In this document: positions 12,743-24,370 of the stretch, piece after piece
Position numbering within the stretch: the stretch's first letter is position 1
Layout: every line of letters begins with the position of its first letter
NCBI GenBank assembly: GCA_950295325.1
Contig: OX485808.1
Span: 3,290,501 to 3,350,500, forward strand
DNA: 60,000 bases
Direction: 5' to 3'
Source of the DNA: Polytrichum commune
Taxonomy: Eukaryota > Streptophyta > Polytrichopsida > Polytrichales > Polytrichaceae
Position numbers and translations under genes: made by a program
The notes under the pieces: model-generated
What the model was told of the DNA's origin: nothing
The model's database searches: none
The model's input: the letters and a program-made list of their open reading frames with translations, nothing else

Positions 12743-12905
12743 GGGCCCCCCCGCACCAGGGGGTCACAGACCGGGGCCGGCATGGGGGAAGGCCTACCCG
12801 GGACCTCACAACCGGGTAGGAGGGGCTAGGCGGGCCCTCATGGTGGTGCCATGCCGGAGGCCACACAGGGCGGGCCTGTGCCGGAGACAGACAGACTTCA
12901 TCCAT
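12743..12905 (+). repeat. left terminal inverted repeat region of Harbinger
   Basis: C/G-rich terminal block pairing with 21400-21538. Matching parts are the poly-C/G tip, GCACC(C)AGGGGGTC, ACCGGGTA and CCGGAGGCC. Alignment needs small gaps, so the exact TIR length is unclear. Confidence 0.7.
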
Positions 12906-15760
12906 GTTTTTTTCTGTTGCTCCCCATGTTTCGAGGGGTATGCGGACTTCCACACGCCGAGGGGTTCTCAGGTCTCCGACGTTCCTCCCACGCTTGCACG
13001 AAATCGGAGCAACAACTGCTAGAGATGGAGGGAGAGACTGCGATCGACTCCGAGCTGCGGGGGCTACAATTTGGGTGAGGCACACATTCCTCTGCACTCG
13101 TAGTTGTTTGAATGCACCACCAAGGTTCGGTGGGTATTGTGTTGTGAATGTGTCTTGCTCCCACAACGACCATGCCGACGTCTGGTCGTGAATTCCTGCC
13201 TCCGGACACGGCCGTGCGCTGGTGCCGCAGGCCGCAATCACGTATATGCATTGTGTGGGCTTCCACTGTCGATGTCGCGGTTGTTGTGTGTGCCCTTGCA
13301 CACCTTTGTTTCGAAATGTCAACAGTAGGCATGCTGTCCCTTTCTGGTGTGGGAACGTCCTCGACTGAATTCGGGATGTTGTGCTTCCTACCTCCCCAGT
13401 TTGTTGTTGTTTACCTTCTTCTTGCTTCTTGTCCTTGCTTCTGGGAGATCCCACTGCGTTTTTGGCGACTGCTTGCATGCGTGCTGCGGGTGCGCTAAAA
13501 TTCATAGTCTGCCGTCGAGCGTGGTGTATTCTGTGCTGCATTTTGTGGTTTTTTTGTTTGGTTTCGGATAAATTCTGGTTTTTATTCCCTCCACACGTTC
13601 TTCCACCATCTCCGTGACTGTCGATACCTTCTCCCATCCTCTCTAGGGTTCAGGGTTCCAGCTGCAGCGACTGTCTCTCTGGAATCCCATCACAGGTGCA
13701 CCATTGTTTTCTATGTGTACTGCGCATTCCCACGAGTTCTCTTATTGCCCTCGGCATTCATGCAAATTTTCTGTCTGTATTCAACTATTGCGCAATAAGC
13801 ACTGTTGACTGCGAATTTTTGCCCGTTTGGTCCACACTGCGTGTGTGTGATGTGCGCATTCGCCATCTCCTGGCCACACTTGTTTTCCATGTGTCGCAGC
13901 ATGTTTCCTTTGTTCGCATTTAAAGATATTGACCCTCCTGATGTGTGCTTCGTGTTGGGCTGCCGTCTTCCGGCAATCTCTTTCTAGGGTGGAGGATTAC
14001 TGGCAAGGGTACAAGCTATTCTGCTACTCTTACTATTCGCATTCAGTGGCACATGAGAACGAGTTCCGAGACTCCAAATTGGGTGCGTGGTTTTTCAAAA
14101 CCCTCCGTGTTGATCTGAAATTTTTCTCCCCTTCGTTTGTATTCCTTATGTTGTTGGCTTATGTGCAAGGATGTTCTGTGAGGGTAGTTGAGGCGTCCCC
14201 AATGTTTGTGTTCATGCAGGGCAGCTTGTGTGGCGCCGGCACGTTGGTTCTTGCAATCCTTCCCATCATTCGCTCCGTGCCACTTGCATGCAGCTTCTTC
14301 CCCTTGTCGAAATGTATTGCAAGTGGGAGTTGGAAGAGGACTGCACAAATCTGCGAGCACTCATGCTTCGCTTCGACTCGGAGGCTGAGCTCGAGACGCA
14401 CGATTTGGGCCGCTCTCTCTTGCTTATGATCCGCGACGATGATATTGGATTGCAGATTTTGCCCCAGAGCTTGCATTTCGCTGCACCAGTCAACCCCTTC
14501 ATCGCCATTCGGACCAAGCTTGCTGCAGTTGATAGCGCGTTTCAGGGTTTACAGCCACAGGTGCACCTAGTTTTGGGTTTTTCTTGCAAATGTTCAATTC
14601 CAGGGGTGCTCGTGATGGCACTGGACACCGCATTATGCTCGGTTTCTGAGTCGCATACGCAAATACCCTTTCAATGCAATTTTTTTTTCCCAGATGTTCT
14701 GTTCAGCTTCTCTGTCGGTGTCATTTCTGCACCATCACCCTGTCGTTGTTTGAATTCAAAGTGTTTTTGGTCCTCCTTTTTCTCTGCTGTCATCCTCCTG
14801 CTCGTCTTCATTGCGAACATCCATTTCGTCTTCCTTGTTTGTCCCCCCCATCCAGGTTCCTTGGAGGAATTGCTTTCCATTGAACTCGGCCTGTGGACAC
14901 GTCCTTGACGTTGCATGTACTTCTGCTGGCGCCTAGCACAATTTTTTCTATTGTTCCCCACTTCCAACCTGCATCTGTCTTCAGCTGGAATGGGTGCCAT
15001 TTGTTGCGACATTGGGCTACCTTGTCACGGACCTGCCTCCAGTGCGGACATCCGCGCTGGGCTTTCGATTTGGGGGCCATATGGCTTTAAATTGAATGCT
15101 GGAATGCCACTTCCAATTTCCGTCCTGTCTGCTTATGCAATGGTTATAGGCTTTGGTGCACGCTATCTATGCAGTTTGGACATTTCAATCATCTTGCCTG
15201 CATTTGAGTCTACACCCCAACTCAAACGATTTTCCCTTCCTCGATACATTCTGGACGTGACACTGGGATAGCCTCAGCATTTTCTGGCACTTTTTAAATG
15301 GGTTTCCAGCCTTGCGTTTGTGTTCTTTTGCTTTCATGTATGTGGGAGATGCCGCACTCACATTTTCCATTGTGCATACAACCAGAAGATACGAACACCT
15401 TCACATTCACTCTGAATATCATTTAGCCTCTCTTACGTAACACATGTCATTCCCAATACCCATCGTCTCTGTACTTGAAACAACCTCAGAAGATAAAATT
15501 GCATATGCATGCAGGTTCACATAAGGGTTCGCATTGCTACATGCAGTAGAATTTTGATATTGTGCATCGACTGTGAATCGCAGGCAGTGTGTATTGCATT
15601 TGTGATTGCCATTTAGCTTCACAGTCATTGCTGGCCCTCTATGTTTGCGAAATCCTAAATTCAAACAAAACTGCCATCATCATGGCCACATTCCTACTGT
15701 GTGCATAATGCTTAGCACCTTGGCACAATACACCTTGATGACTCCTCTTCACCCCGTTTT
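12906..15760. other. Harbinger left arm, non-coding
   Basis: Pyrimidine-rich, moderately GC-rich DNA between the left end and the transposase gene. Many overlapping frames exist on both strands but none shows a conserved domain. The stretch may hold 5' untranslated exons or introns of the transposase gene. Confidence 0.45.
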
Positions 15761-17488
15761 GTGTGCTTGAAGGTTCCACAAGCAATGAAGGAAGAGTCTG
15801 CTCAATCAGGCTGTGGTCTTGAACGTCCGTCTCTGAGCTCCGCGGCCCTCGATCTGCCTCCATCCGTTCGGGGTGTCCCGGCTCCACCGACATTTCCAAC
15901 ATCTCCCCTCCTCTCGGTGGCGCCCATTGCCGGTGCGTGGTCTCCGCTACCGGACCCAGTTCCGACTCCGTGCATTCCACCCGTGTCAGCTTGCGGCCCA
16001 GCAACCAACATACCCCTACACCTTGCACCGCACATAAGGTCAATCACCGCAAGGAATGTTGCCGCCGTGGTTCCCATAATTATGGCATGCATTGACATGG
16101 CAGTAGTTATGACAAACATGTATAATGTGTCAATGGAGACAAGCAGAGGCCAACTTGCATACAAGAAAAAATCAAAGCGAGAGGATGAGGGCAATGGTTT
16201 TAGCTCTACAAAACATGTATTTTCAAGGCATGAAACCGATGAGGACACGTTGGAGCTCCCACACAAAAAGCAAATACTTGACCTTCTTGCTTGGCACATT
16301 CAAGTTATGGATGCGAAGTGGTACGTAAAGCCACGGTCCACTTGCTGGTTTGAGGAGTATTTGTTCAACATCTACACCCCATACATGTTCTACGACATTT
16401 TGAGAATGCGTAGAGGGACATTTGACAGGCTTGTACAAGACCTTCGTCCATTCATACAAGGACAACACACCCATTGGAGACAACCTATTGGGGTGGAGAA
16501 GAAGGTGGTCGTGACATTGTTCAAACTTATGCATGGTGTGGCAATACCTCTAGTTGCCGACAAAGCTGCACTAGGAAAATCCACCGTGCATGAAATTTTG
16601 CGGCAAGTGTGCTCGGCAATAAGCAATAATTTCGCACACCTCATTGCATGGCCTGTTGGGCGGAGGTTGGCCAGGGTCACAACCGCCTTCCAATCTAAAC
16701 AATGGCTGCCCAACTGTATTGGTGCTATCGATGGCACACACATATATATTGCGGCACCACCCAATAGCATCATGGCCGCTGACCACCGAAACCACTACAA
16801 ATCGTTCTCCATTTTGCTTCAAGTTGTTGTGGATAGCAAGTGCTATTTTACATCTATCAACACTGGCCCTCCGGGATCCTTACATGATAGCGCCCACTTC
16901 AAGTCCACGGAGCTATACCGAAAGGTGGAGGAGGGAGTTATGGGAGGGTTTCACGACGATCCTATGACTTGGCCCGCGGCACTACCATTTCCCCCCTACA
17001 TAGTGGCAGACCGTGGGTACCCTCTCTTGAGTTGGTGCATAACACCATACAAGATGGGGCCCATGGGGCTGCCCCTTACAAATGAGGAGGTATGGTTCAA
17101 CCGCAAGCACTCATCAACCCGTATGAGCGTCGAACGAGGGTTTGGTATACTAAAAGCGAGGTTCAAGGAGATTGGAGCAAAGTCCTCTTTGAAACTCGAT
17201 TTCCTACCCACGGTTGTGCACACGTGTTGTTTGTTGCACAACATATTGCTTGCAAGCAAAGACCGCACTTTAGACCAAATACTTGAAGACTGCCATCTCC
17301 CACCAATGGATGCGGACGACTTGCCTCGCAGGGATGATGAGGACATCTTTCGACCCCCAAGGCCAATGGGCCTTGTGAGTGAGGAAAGAGCATTGTTGGA
17401 AGGGAAGATGGCAAGGGAGGATCTTTTGGACTACCTAGTACGAATGCAAAACATAGAGTACATAGCCAAACATACGCACAGAGTATGA
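15761..17488 (+). CDS. PIF/Harbinger DDE transposase
   Basis: Catalyses excision and insertion of the element at TTA sites in the nucleus. The open frame is 575 codons. The conserved part starts near residue 108 (Met at 16083); the first ~107 residues are Pro/Ser-rich and may be untranslated or a separate exon. A helix-turn-helix-like segment (KKVVVTLFKLMHG...GKSTVHEILRQV, ~250-290) precedes the catalytic core. DDE residues are D324 (AIDGTHIYI), D417 (VADRGYP) and E458 (VERGFGILK), with 40 residues between D and E as in this IS5-related superfamily. The frame is uninterrupted and all three catalytic residues are present, so it may be active. Its stop lies 20 bp from the stop of the convergent Myb-like gene. 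Confidence 0.9.
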   Translation: MCLKVPQAMKEESAQSGCGLERPSLSSAALDLPPSVRGVPAPPTFPTSPLLSVAPIAGAWSPLPDPVPTPCIPPVSACGPATNIPLHLAPHIRSITARNVAAVVPIIMACIDMAVVMTNMYNVSMETSRGQLAYKKKSKREDEGNGFSSTKHVFSRHETDEDTLELPHKKQILDLLAWHIQVMDAKWYVKPRSTCWFEEYLFNIYTPYMFYDILRMRRGTFDRLVQDLRPFIQGQHTHWRQPIGVEKKVVVTLFKLMHGVAIPLVADKAALGKSTVHEILRQVCSAISNNFAHLIAWPVGRRLARVTTAFQSKQWLPNCIGAIDGTHIYIAAPPNSIMAADHRNHYKSFSILLQVVVDSKCYFTSINTGPPGSLHDSAHFKSTELYRKVEEGVMGGFHDDPMTWPAALPFPPYIVADRGYPLLSWCITPYKMGPMGLPLTNEEVWFNRKHSSTRMSVERGFGILKARFKEIGAKSSLKLDFLPTVVHTCCLLHNILLASKDRTLDQILEDCHLPPMDADDLPRRDDEDIFRPPRPMGLVSEERALLEGKMAREDLLDYLVRMQNIEYIAKHTHRV

Positions 17489-17507
17489 CATAGAGGACGA
17501 CCAAAAC

Positions 17508-18614
17508 TCAAAGAGTTGAAGGTTGCACACAAAACCTGGTAAGAGAATCCATGGAAGATGCTAGCATCAGCAAAACGCTTGTCATGTTGCCCAAATTTCT
17601 CGTCCTCTCCACCTCCAATTCATAAAGTTTTTTGTCCATGTTAAAAGCTTCTACCTCCTTTTGTGCAATTCTGGCCTCCCGCGCCGTGTCGAGTGCCATC
17701 ACTTCGCTCCTCCATGAGCGTTTGTCTTGCTCTTGTGCCTCCACTCGTGCAAGGTACTCACAATTGAAGTCTTTCACAAAGTCCACTAGGTTGTCACCTC
17801 CCATTGCTTTGCGTTTACGACCCGTAGAGCCGGGCATGTCGTCGCCCGGTGTTCCCACCGTGGGTGAGTCGGGTGCAGCTGTGGCACTTGTGGCAGGGCT
17901 GCCCACTCCAACATAGGCAGTTCCTCGTGGAGAGGGGGGCGAGCGGCCAAAATTCTTTGTGGGCGGCGATGAAAGGCTGTCCGAGTCGACCACATCTGTT
18001 GCACGGCCAAAAATTTGTCGTTTTCCAACGAACGCTTCCATTTCAGTGTACATGCACTCACTAAACTCGAGAGGCAATTTTCTGGTTTTGCACAACTCTC
18101 TCTTCTCCTCTCTATTCATCCCCCACCAATTCGCCGAACCGGACCCCTCTATGTAATCCTTGAGTTTTTTATAGTCCTTGATCAAGCCATCCCATTTGTT
18201 TGTTAGTTGGTCGGCATCCCTCACCCGAAAACCCACCACAGCCATGCACCCCGCCAACACCAATTTCCACGCGGTCGTCCCATACACGAACTTCGCAAGT
18301 GAAGGTTGGCTGCAATTGTGCCTCCCATCCCACTCAATACGTTTTTGGCCTATGAGGACGAGCATCTCTGCCTCGGTCCAATTAGGCCCCCGCAATTTGT
18401 GAGGAAGTGTGCTTTGCGTTTGTGAAGGACCTGACATTGAGCGTGTCGCACATGCTCTGCCCCTCGCACGCCCAGCTCCTGTTCTGGCCGCAGCTGCACT
18501 TGAGAACGGAGGCTGGCTGTCGAGAAACCCGGTCCCATATTCGGAATCCTCCCCAGCCGGCACTTGAGTGGAGGGACAATGCGAGTTGTCCCCTAAATCG
18601 ACCATGTCCTCCAT
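17508..18614 (-). CDS. Harbinger Myb/trihelix-like DNA-binding partner
   Basis: Harbinger elements encode a second protein that aids nuclear import and end recognition of the transposase; this gene holds that place. The Met at 18614 (MEDMVDLGDN) is preferred over an upstream Met at 18710, because the intervening sequence reads like an intron end (TGGAACAG before TTGTTTCTGAAGTG). Frame to stop: 368 codons. The DNA-binding part (~80-190) has the spaced tryptophans of a Myb/SANT or trihelix fold (GPNWTEAEMLVLI, TNKWDGLIKDYKKLKDY, ANWWGMNREEKREL). A Ser/Pro/Gly-rich linker and a helical, charged C-terminus (probable coiled coil, ~290-350) follow. The frame is intact. Confidence 0.8.
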   Translation of the reverse strand: MEDMVDLGDNSHCPSTQVPAGEDSEYGTGFLDSQPPFSSAAAARTGAGRARGRACATRSMSGPSQTQSTLPHKLRGPNWTEAEMLVLIGQKRIEWDGRHNCSQPSLAKFVYGTTAWKLVLAGCMAVVGFRVRDADQLTNKWDGLIKDYKKLKDYIEGSGSANWWGMNREEKRELCKTRKLPLEFSECMYTEMEAFVGKRQIFGRATDVVDSDSLSSPPTKNFGRSPPSPRGTAYVGVGSPATSATAAPDSPTVGTPGDDMPGSTGRKRKAMGGDNLVDFVKDFNCEYLARVEAQEQDKRSWRSEVMALDTAREARIAQKEVEAFNMDKKLYELEVERTRNLGNMTSVLLMLASSMDSLTRFCVQPSTL

Positions 18615-21400
18615 CACTTCAGAAACAACTGTTCCAGCGCACACACAAAAGCCAAAGTCAAAAATGCAATGGAAATTAAGGTGCAATGAAGCCAAAGGCA
18701 AAAACCACAATGCTCAAATGGGCACATAAGCCCCACGGACTGTCTGAACGCGCACATGTGCTGCTGCTAGCAGCGAGACACTGGATTGCCCGATACACAG
18801 CCAACAGAGAAGTTAAAGGGTGAACACATTTTCAAGCCATACAACACAATCTTCACAATGCGCATGCACAATCTCCCAACACACAGGCATTTCGGCCCCA
18901 ATAAAAAAAACGGTGCTCTGTTCCTATGCCACAACAAACACAGGGCATTGCAAAACATTGACATGCAATCAAAATGGAACCAAGCACGAAGGGTGCAACA
19001 TATGTTGCCCAGAAGGGTTGGAAAACTTGAATGACGTGCAGCCTCACGTGCAATCATAGCGGCATGGCAAAACTGGAAATGTTGGGGCCGGCGGTGATGT
19101 CTGCGAGCACAAACCTATACCCAATGTCAGGCAGTGGGAGATTATACATGACCTCCACACGACGGAAGAAATTTGGAACACTTGCACCGTGCAAACGGCA
19201 GGAAGCGCACACAAGTGCACTGAAAATATCAGTGAGGCCAACAATGGAAATCATCAACACCCTTGCAAACAACCATGGAAAATGAAGAGTTGATTCCCAA
19301 AAACATTCACTGCCTGCACCAAGATGGAGATGAAAGCCAAAAAAACAGGAAGCATGGAACTCCAAATGCAACAAAACTAAAGCCAGACCACATGGAAGCA
19401 TAAAAGGCAATGGCAATGTATGGCGGGAGCAGAGGGGAGGGCAGGGAATCGGAAGGATCCTGGCCCGAAGGCCACAGCGAAGGGGCAAACCCCGTCACCA
19501 ACCCCAACCCGCCCCTCCCCCCCCCCCCCAATTTTCTCTGTCCTTAACTCCTGCATTGAGAGAAAGCGGATGGCTGCACCCTCCGATTGGCCACCTGCGC
19601 CCAATAAGCACTACAATAAAACAGGTTGCAACACATGAACTGCTGGTGCAGCCAATTGCACTGGTTGCAGAGGATTCTGGCGCGACCAACACAACAAAAT
19701 TGGAATGAAAAGCAATAACTACCATGAACACCACAATAGACTTGGAACTTGGTATTCGCCAACAGGAATAGAAACTGGTGTTAAAGGACGTCGACATATT
19801 GGCAGACAGTGACATCGCAGGGCAAGCAGACAAGCATGGCAGAGAGCAAGTGCCATGCCCAATACACGGAAGTACAGCGGACACATATTGGAGCCACACA
19901 TAAACAACATACCTGATTGTGATGCGCCGCCCATGGTCGCGGGAAGGCCAAGTAGCGGCATGGATAGTGCTCCATGTCTCCAAGCCCCACCCCCCACCCA
20001 ATTCGAAAACCCAAGAACCCTCGGCATTGCCATGGAGGGGACGGGGCGGCACTCCCATGGAAGGGAGAACACTGTCAACGGCTGCACAAGGAGAACACTA
20101 GAGGAAGAGGGATGCATCCTTGAACAACGAAGAGGACGAACGCGCGCAACGACGAAAGGATGTGGAGTTGCCCGTCGGGCCTGCCCACATTTCCGCGGGA
20201 AATTCCTCACACCAACACAAAAGAATGAAATGCCGGAAAGTTGTGTACAATCGAAGTGCACATGCACAACAGCGTGGACAAAACAAACACATTGGCCTGT
20301 GGCAAACCAATACCGTGGATGGCCGGATTCCGGCGACAAAGACTCCACAGACGCCGTCCTGCAGCGATGGCCAAAGACACTGGAAACAATGACAGATATG
20401 TGGAACACCGGAAACATGCCCCAAACAAATGCGGAGAAGGTTGGGACACTCATACCGTGAATGCAAGACGACGCCCCCAACAATACGAACCACAGGAGGA
20501 AGACAGGAAACCCAAGTGAGAAGCCACACCGGCAGAGACCCCGAGGTTTGGGATCAGCAACCCACATGCAAGAAGAGCAAAGCGAAATGATGGTACTTGT
20601 AGGACACGACAACGGTGGCAAGAAGAGGAAGAAATGGAGGAAGTTGGGTGCGAAAAAGGTGAAGTGCATGCGCAACTAACCCCAAACCCCATAAAAGTTG
20701 CGATCCCAACCGCGATGCCACACGCGGAGAATGGAGACCAATCGCCAGCGTGCAAGGAGAAAAAGAAGAGCGGAACACGGAATCTTGGACGCAGGGGGGA
20801 GACGGAGCCGCAAAGCCAGTGCGATATGTTGGGGCGGACCCTCACCACGATCCCCTATTGCAAAATAGAACGCAACACAGACCCAACTGCATGCTTCCCT
20901 CGCAACAGCCGGAGACCGAGCCAGGCTCGCCACTAGTGCATATGCACACCTGAAACCCACAATAACAACCATAGCCCATTCACCAGATTGATGTGCTGTG
21001 CAGATTTCGCAACACAACAGAGCACAACCCTCCCTGCTCGATCTCCAAAGCAGTCGCACAATCTCCAAAAGGATCTCTAGGGCAGACGTGGACACTGGGC
21101 CAAACACATTCACATTGAGCATGAACGGCGAACAAAGTCGAGCCACAAGCAGCAGACGTTGCAGGCAGAGTTTTGGTCGCGGCCTCAAGCAAAGCTCCCG
21201 CGCGAAGCAAGCTCCGGGAAAAAAACGCGAACCCTGCGCAACGTGCCGTCGGCGACAAGGACCCCGTGGACTGTGACGGTGGACTGATGGACAGATTCTG
21301 TCCTCCACATCGCTTCCTCATCCACCGCCTCCCCTAACGTTGCTTGCGAGCAGCGGTTGGATTGCCTACATTCTGTGTGCTTCACTCCGTTATCCGGGAG
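18615..21400. other. Harbinger right arm, non-coding
   Basis: A-rich on the plus strand, mirroring the T-rich left arm. Long frames here (for example 19719-20675 minus) lack recognisable domains and run in several phases at once, so they look like composition artefacts. It probably contains the promoter and leader of the Myb-like gene just left of 18.7 kb. Confidence 0.45.
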
Positions 21401-21538
21401 GCGCACGACACCTGCAACCTCTGACACCCCTATAGGCGCTCCGGTATGGACCCGCCATATGCGGCCTCCGGTTCTGCCTAATACCCGGTTACTGCACCAG
21501 TTCCGGGCTGGACCCCCTGGGTGCGCCCCCCCCCCCCC
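21400..21538 (-). repeat. right terminal inverted repeat region of Harbinger
   Basis: Inverted partner of 12743-12905, ending in a run of C at 21525-21538 before the TTA target duplication. Confidence 0.7.
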
Positions 21539-21541
21539 TTA

Positions 21542-22140
21542 TATTCACTCAAAATACCGAAGGAGGATGAAATGTGCTAATACATGTTTGGGCCTCCGCT
21601 AGCATTCAAACACTTGAATTAGATATGCGTTAACTAACCGAGTCCAAAGTGTGCTAAGGTAGAAGGGCCCTTTCCCGCTCGAATTTCAGATTGGCATGTT
21701 CATTGGGGAGTTATTAAGGGGGAATCAATCTTGGAAGATGTGCAAAGTACATTGGAAATTGGACCAATTGGAATAATTAATTTTGGATTAATATTGAATT
21801 AGTTATGAATTTTGGAAGGAGAACTCATAGGGGTACCCAAAACCACTCACCCCAAAAATGTACACCATGATTACATAGAAATTTGAGGTTGGAAGCTATA
21901 ATGTACCTCTTGTTTGGATAGGTCTAGTGAGCGGTTTAAGGACCCGAGCAAGAAAGGGCCCCTCTACCTTAGAGCATGCCTAAGTACGTAGGGAAAGTTC
22001 AAAGGCTCAAACATTTTGTGTTCTTCACATGAAGCCACTATGCGACAATCCTCATTCTTCAACTGAAAAGATTTCATTCCAGACATAAGAGACTTCAACC
22101 TTGGAGGATCTGAGAACTAGAGGACAATAAGAAGTGTTAC
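21542..22140. other. non-coding spacer
   Basis: No gene seen. An inverted pair around AGAAGGGCCC (21661) and GGGCCCCTCTACCTTAGAGCATGC (21956) suggests an eroded TIR element of ~330 bp between about 21640 and 21990. Confidence 0.35.
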
Positions 22141-22142
22141 CG

Positions 22143-22561
22143 CCCGGGGGGTGCACTCCATTTTCAAGTTGAACACCACGTGCATTAAAACTAAATAAAT
22201 AAATACTCACTTTTTACATAAAGCATCACCAAAATGGGTCAAGTGTTCATCAAATTTTTTCATGAGTAGATATACTCGGTATTTATAACATAACAGAAAT
22301 TGGTAACCAAATTTGATGATTTGTTTTTTTCAAATAAAACATACCAATTTTAACTAGAATGATGTAGAATTGAACTAAAAACTTACTACAAAAAATTGAA
22401 GATGATTGAAAATTTCAAAAAATATACAAAAGATATTATCAATGGTTGAGTATATGCAGAAAAAATCATAAATCTTAAAATTATCTATGGCATATAATGT
22501 AGGGTAGCAAACTTTTATTGCACGTGGTTATGAAACGTAAGGAGTGTGATCGCCCCGAGGG
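22143..22561. mobile_element. hAT-type MITE (related to the 29.6-kb copy)
   Basis: About 420 bp of AT-rich DNA with G/C-rich ends. It matches the MITE at 29631-30041 in the opposite orientation along its length (ACACCACGTGC near each end, GTTTGCTACCC, ATGCCATA, ACCATTGATA). The target duplication is imperfect (GCGGTAAC-like versus GGGGTACC), so the boundaries are approximate. Confidence 0.65.
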
Positions 22562-23000
22562 TACCCCATGATCAGTGGTGATTTTTCACAAGGTCCCTAA
22601 CATGTCCACGAACATGTTCATTAAATTTTTTTATTTAAAAAACACATTTCCAATGGACGGGTTCTTAGAAAATGAACTGGTTTTTGGATGGGTTCTAAAA
22701 ACAACAATTTTTTTGATAATTTTTTTCCAAAAAATAAATAAATGGTATAATTATCAGTTACATTATGTCATATATGACATGTGAATATAAGCATAATGTA
22801 ATCAAACCACTAATACCCAATCAAAATATCAATCTCGAAGTGCTTGATTCACCTGCATACATTAATTCATCAACCACAAAATTTGAAAACATTTTTGACA
22901 TAATGTCAAAGATTATAATTGAAGGTAAACTTAGCAATTGAATAAAAATTAGTATATATAAACATGTTCAAAAATTTGAAAATAAAGAACTACTTACCCT
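22562..23000. other. AT-rich non-coding stretch
   Basis: No feature recognised; it contains the 3' flank of the hAT remnant that follows on the minus strand. Confidence 0.35.
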
Positions 23001-23530
23001 TCAAAGAAGTGGATGAATTCTCTTATCCTTCATGTTTCTCCAAACAAGCATCACTGCATTCCAATTGATGTTTTCAACTGGAATATTTGCACATGAAATA
23101 CGCATCAAAGCATCTAAAGTCTCTAACTTCAAACTAGTACGTAGATGACTTTTGATTAGGTTTTGTTTAGAAAAAATCATCTCACATGTTGCAATGCTCA
23201 CTGGAATCACCATAACTCTCCTCCACAAGTTACTCAAACCAGGCCAATTAATTGACCACTTTGGAGTGGTACCTGCAAACTCCCAAGCTTTAAATAAAGA
23301 CTTATTTGGGATCATCTCTCTCATGGTCTCCATCATCTCCAAACACTCACCCGACACCGATATTGTTCTTCTTCAGAAGTCTATAACTTCACAAACAACC
23401 TCTCCAACCACTCTTCAGTAATACGAATTCTCTCATCATCATTTGCAGGGTAAATATTGGGACTAAAAAGCTTGCATGCATTGAAGATGCCTAACTCTGG
23501 AAACATGTTATTCAATGCATGTCGCGCACC
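23001..23530 (-). pseudogene. hAT transposase C-terminal remnant
   Basis: Reading leftward from about 23520, FPELGIFNACKLFSPNIYP and RITEEWLERLF match the region before the hAT dimerisation domain. A frameshift near 23360-23380 is followed by LSNLWRRVMVIPVSIATCEMIFSKQNLIKSHLRTSL split over ~23110-23225. That is the C-terminal hATC dimerisation domain (P-x-S...E-x-x-FS...IK-x-x-x-R). The upstream catalytic part is missing, cut off by the repeat that starts near 23540. Domain call is good; non-functional. Confidence 0.75.
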
Positions 23531-23539
23531 TCTCCAAGA

Positions 23540-24370
23540 GGAGTGACCGAAACACCATGAGCACAAGGGGGGACCCCGGAGTGACACCCGGGACTTGTGG
23601 CGCCGTTGGTGAGAGGGCCCAAGTGATCCTAGTGTGGGTGAGGGCCCCGGGCGTTGGGAACGCCTCCCACCCACGGAGACTAGGAGGCACAAGGGTTAGG
23701 CCATAAGCTATGCGTAGCTCATGGCGTGATGATTCTAGAATGCTCAAGAGCACCTCAATCGGAGGTGTGAGCTAGGAGTTATGAGAATTTGACTGGGCCG
23801 CTGTCCCGGGACAGCGCCCTGGTACAGCAGTGCCTGGGAGTGATTCCCGGGACTGCCAAGGTTCAAATAGGCATAACTTCCCCAAGACATGCCCGAATGG
23901 GGCAAGTGAGGAGTCCATCGGCATCTACGTGAAGCATACATGAAGATGGAGTGGTCGCTTGTTAGCATCAAACATCATACAAGGAAGTTATGATGGTCTG
24001 AAGCTGCTGGGGGCTTCCAGGCCCAACAGCTGAAGGAAAATGTCTACTTGGCCCCAACTCTTGGTAGAGAGACAAGAGGTTTCTTGACGATGGGGTAGGG
24101 GCCCCGTGTAGAGTCCTAGAGGCTTATATGGGTGAGGTGGTGTGGCCTCACCCACCCGAGGCCGAACGGCAAGGCCTCCATGGGCTTTGACCCAATGTGA
24201 GGCCATAGTTGTCTAGTATGGTTCGGGTTGTTGTAGTGTTTGTGAGCCCTAAACCCCCACCCTTATGCGTCCTAGTCCGGGTGGGAGCTTTCAAGCTCAC
24301 TCATAATCCGTAGCCTTGTTCAGTATGTGCGCATTGGTATCACTTGCACCTAGATTAATTTCCCAACACC
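23540..24370 (+). repeat. GC-rich dispersed repeat interrupting the hAT gene
   Basis: Its core (about 23720-24245) is repeated in reverse orientation at about 51193-51775: AGCTATGCGTAGCTCATGGC, GGAGTTATG, CCCGGGACTGCCAAGGTTC, CAGCTGAAGGAAAATGTCTA and AACCCGAACCATACT. It lies immediately upstream of the hAT C-terminal remnant, so it probably inserted into that gene. It is non-coding, and may be a solo LTR or other non-autonomous retroelement piece. Exact ends not determined. Confidence 0.55.

Larger units (their letters stand above)
12743..21538. mobile_element. PIF/Harbinger DNA transposon, apparently complete (8.8 kb)
   Basis: The ends are inverted: left GGGCCCCCCCGCACCAGGGG, right (reverse complement) a G run then CGCACCCAGGGGGTCC. 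TTA flanks both ends (12740-12742 and 21539-21541), the 3-bp duplication typical of PIF/Harbinger. Further inward both ends share a CCGGAGGCC block. The interior encodes the two standard Harbinger proteins, convergent and only 20 bp apart. GC content is clearly higher than in the flanks. Left and right arms have mirrored base skew (T-rich on the left, A-rich on the right), as if long subterminal inverted repeats had diverged. Confidence 0.9.

Noticed and set aside
12669-13637. 322-codon minus-strand frame
   Set aside because: It runs across the Harbinger terminus into flanking DNA, with low-complexity, unrecognisable protein.
13929-15012. Several 100-226-codon frames in the Harbinger left arm
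   Set aside because: Overlapping frames on both strands with no conserved motif, in GC-richer DNA with few chance stops.
19495-21308. Long frames in the Harbinger right arm (for example 19719-20675 minus)
   Set aside because: Cys/Phe/Ser-rich translations typical of skewed non-coding DNA; competing frames overlap throughout.
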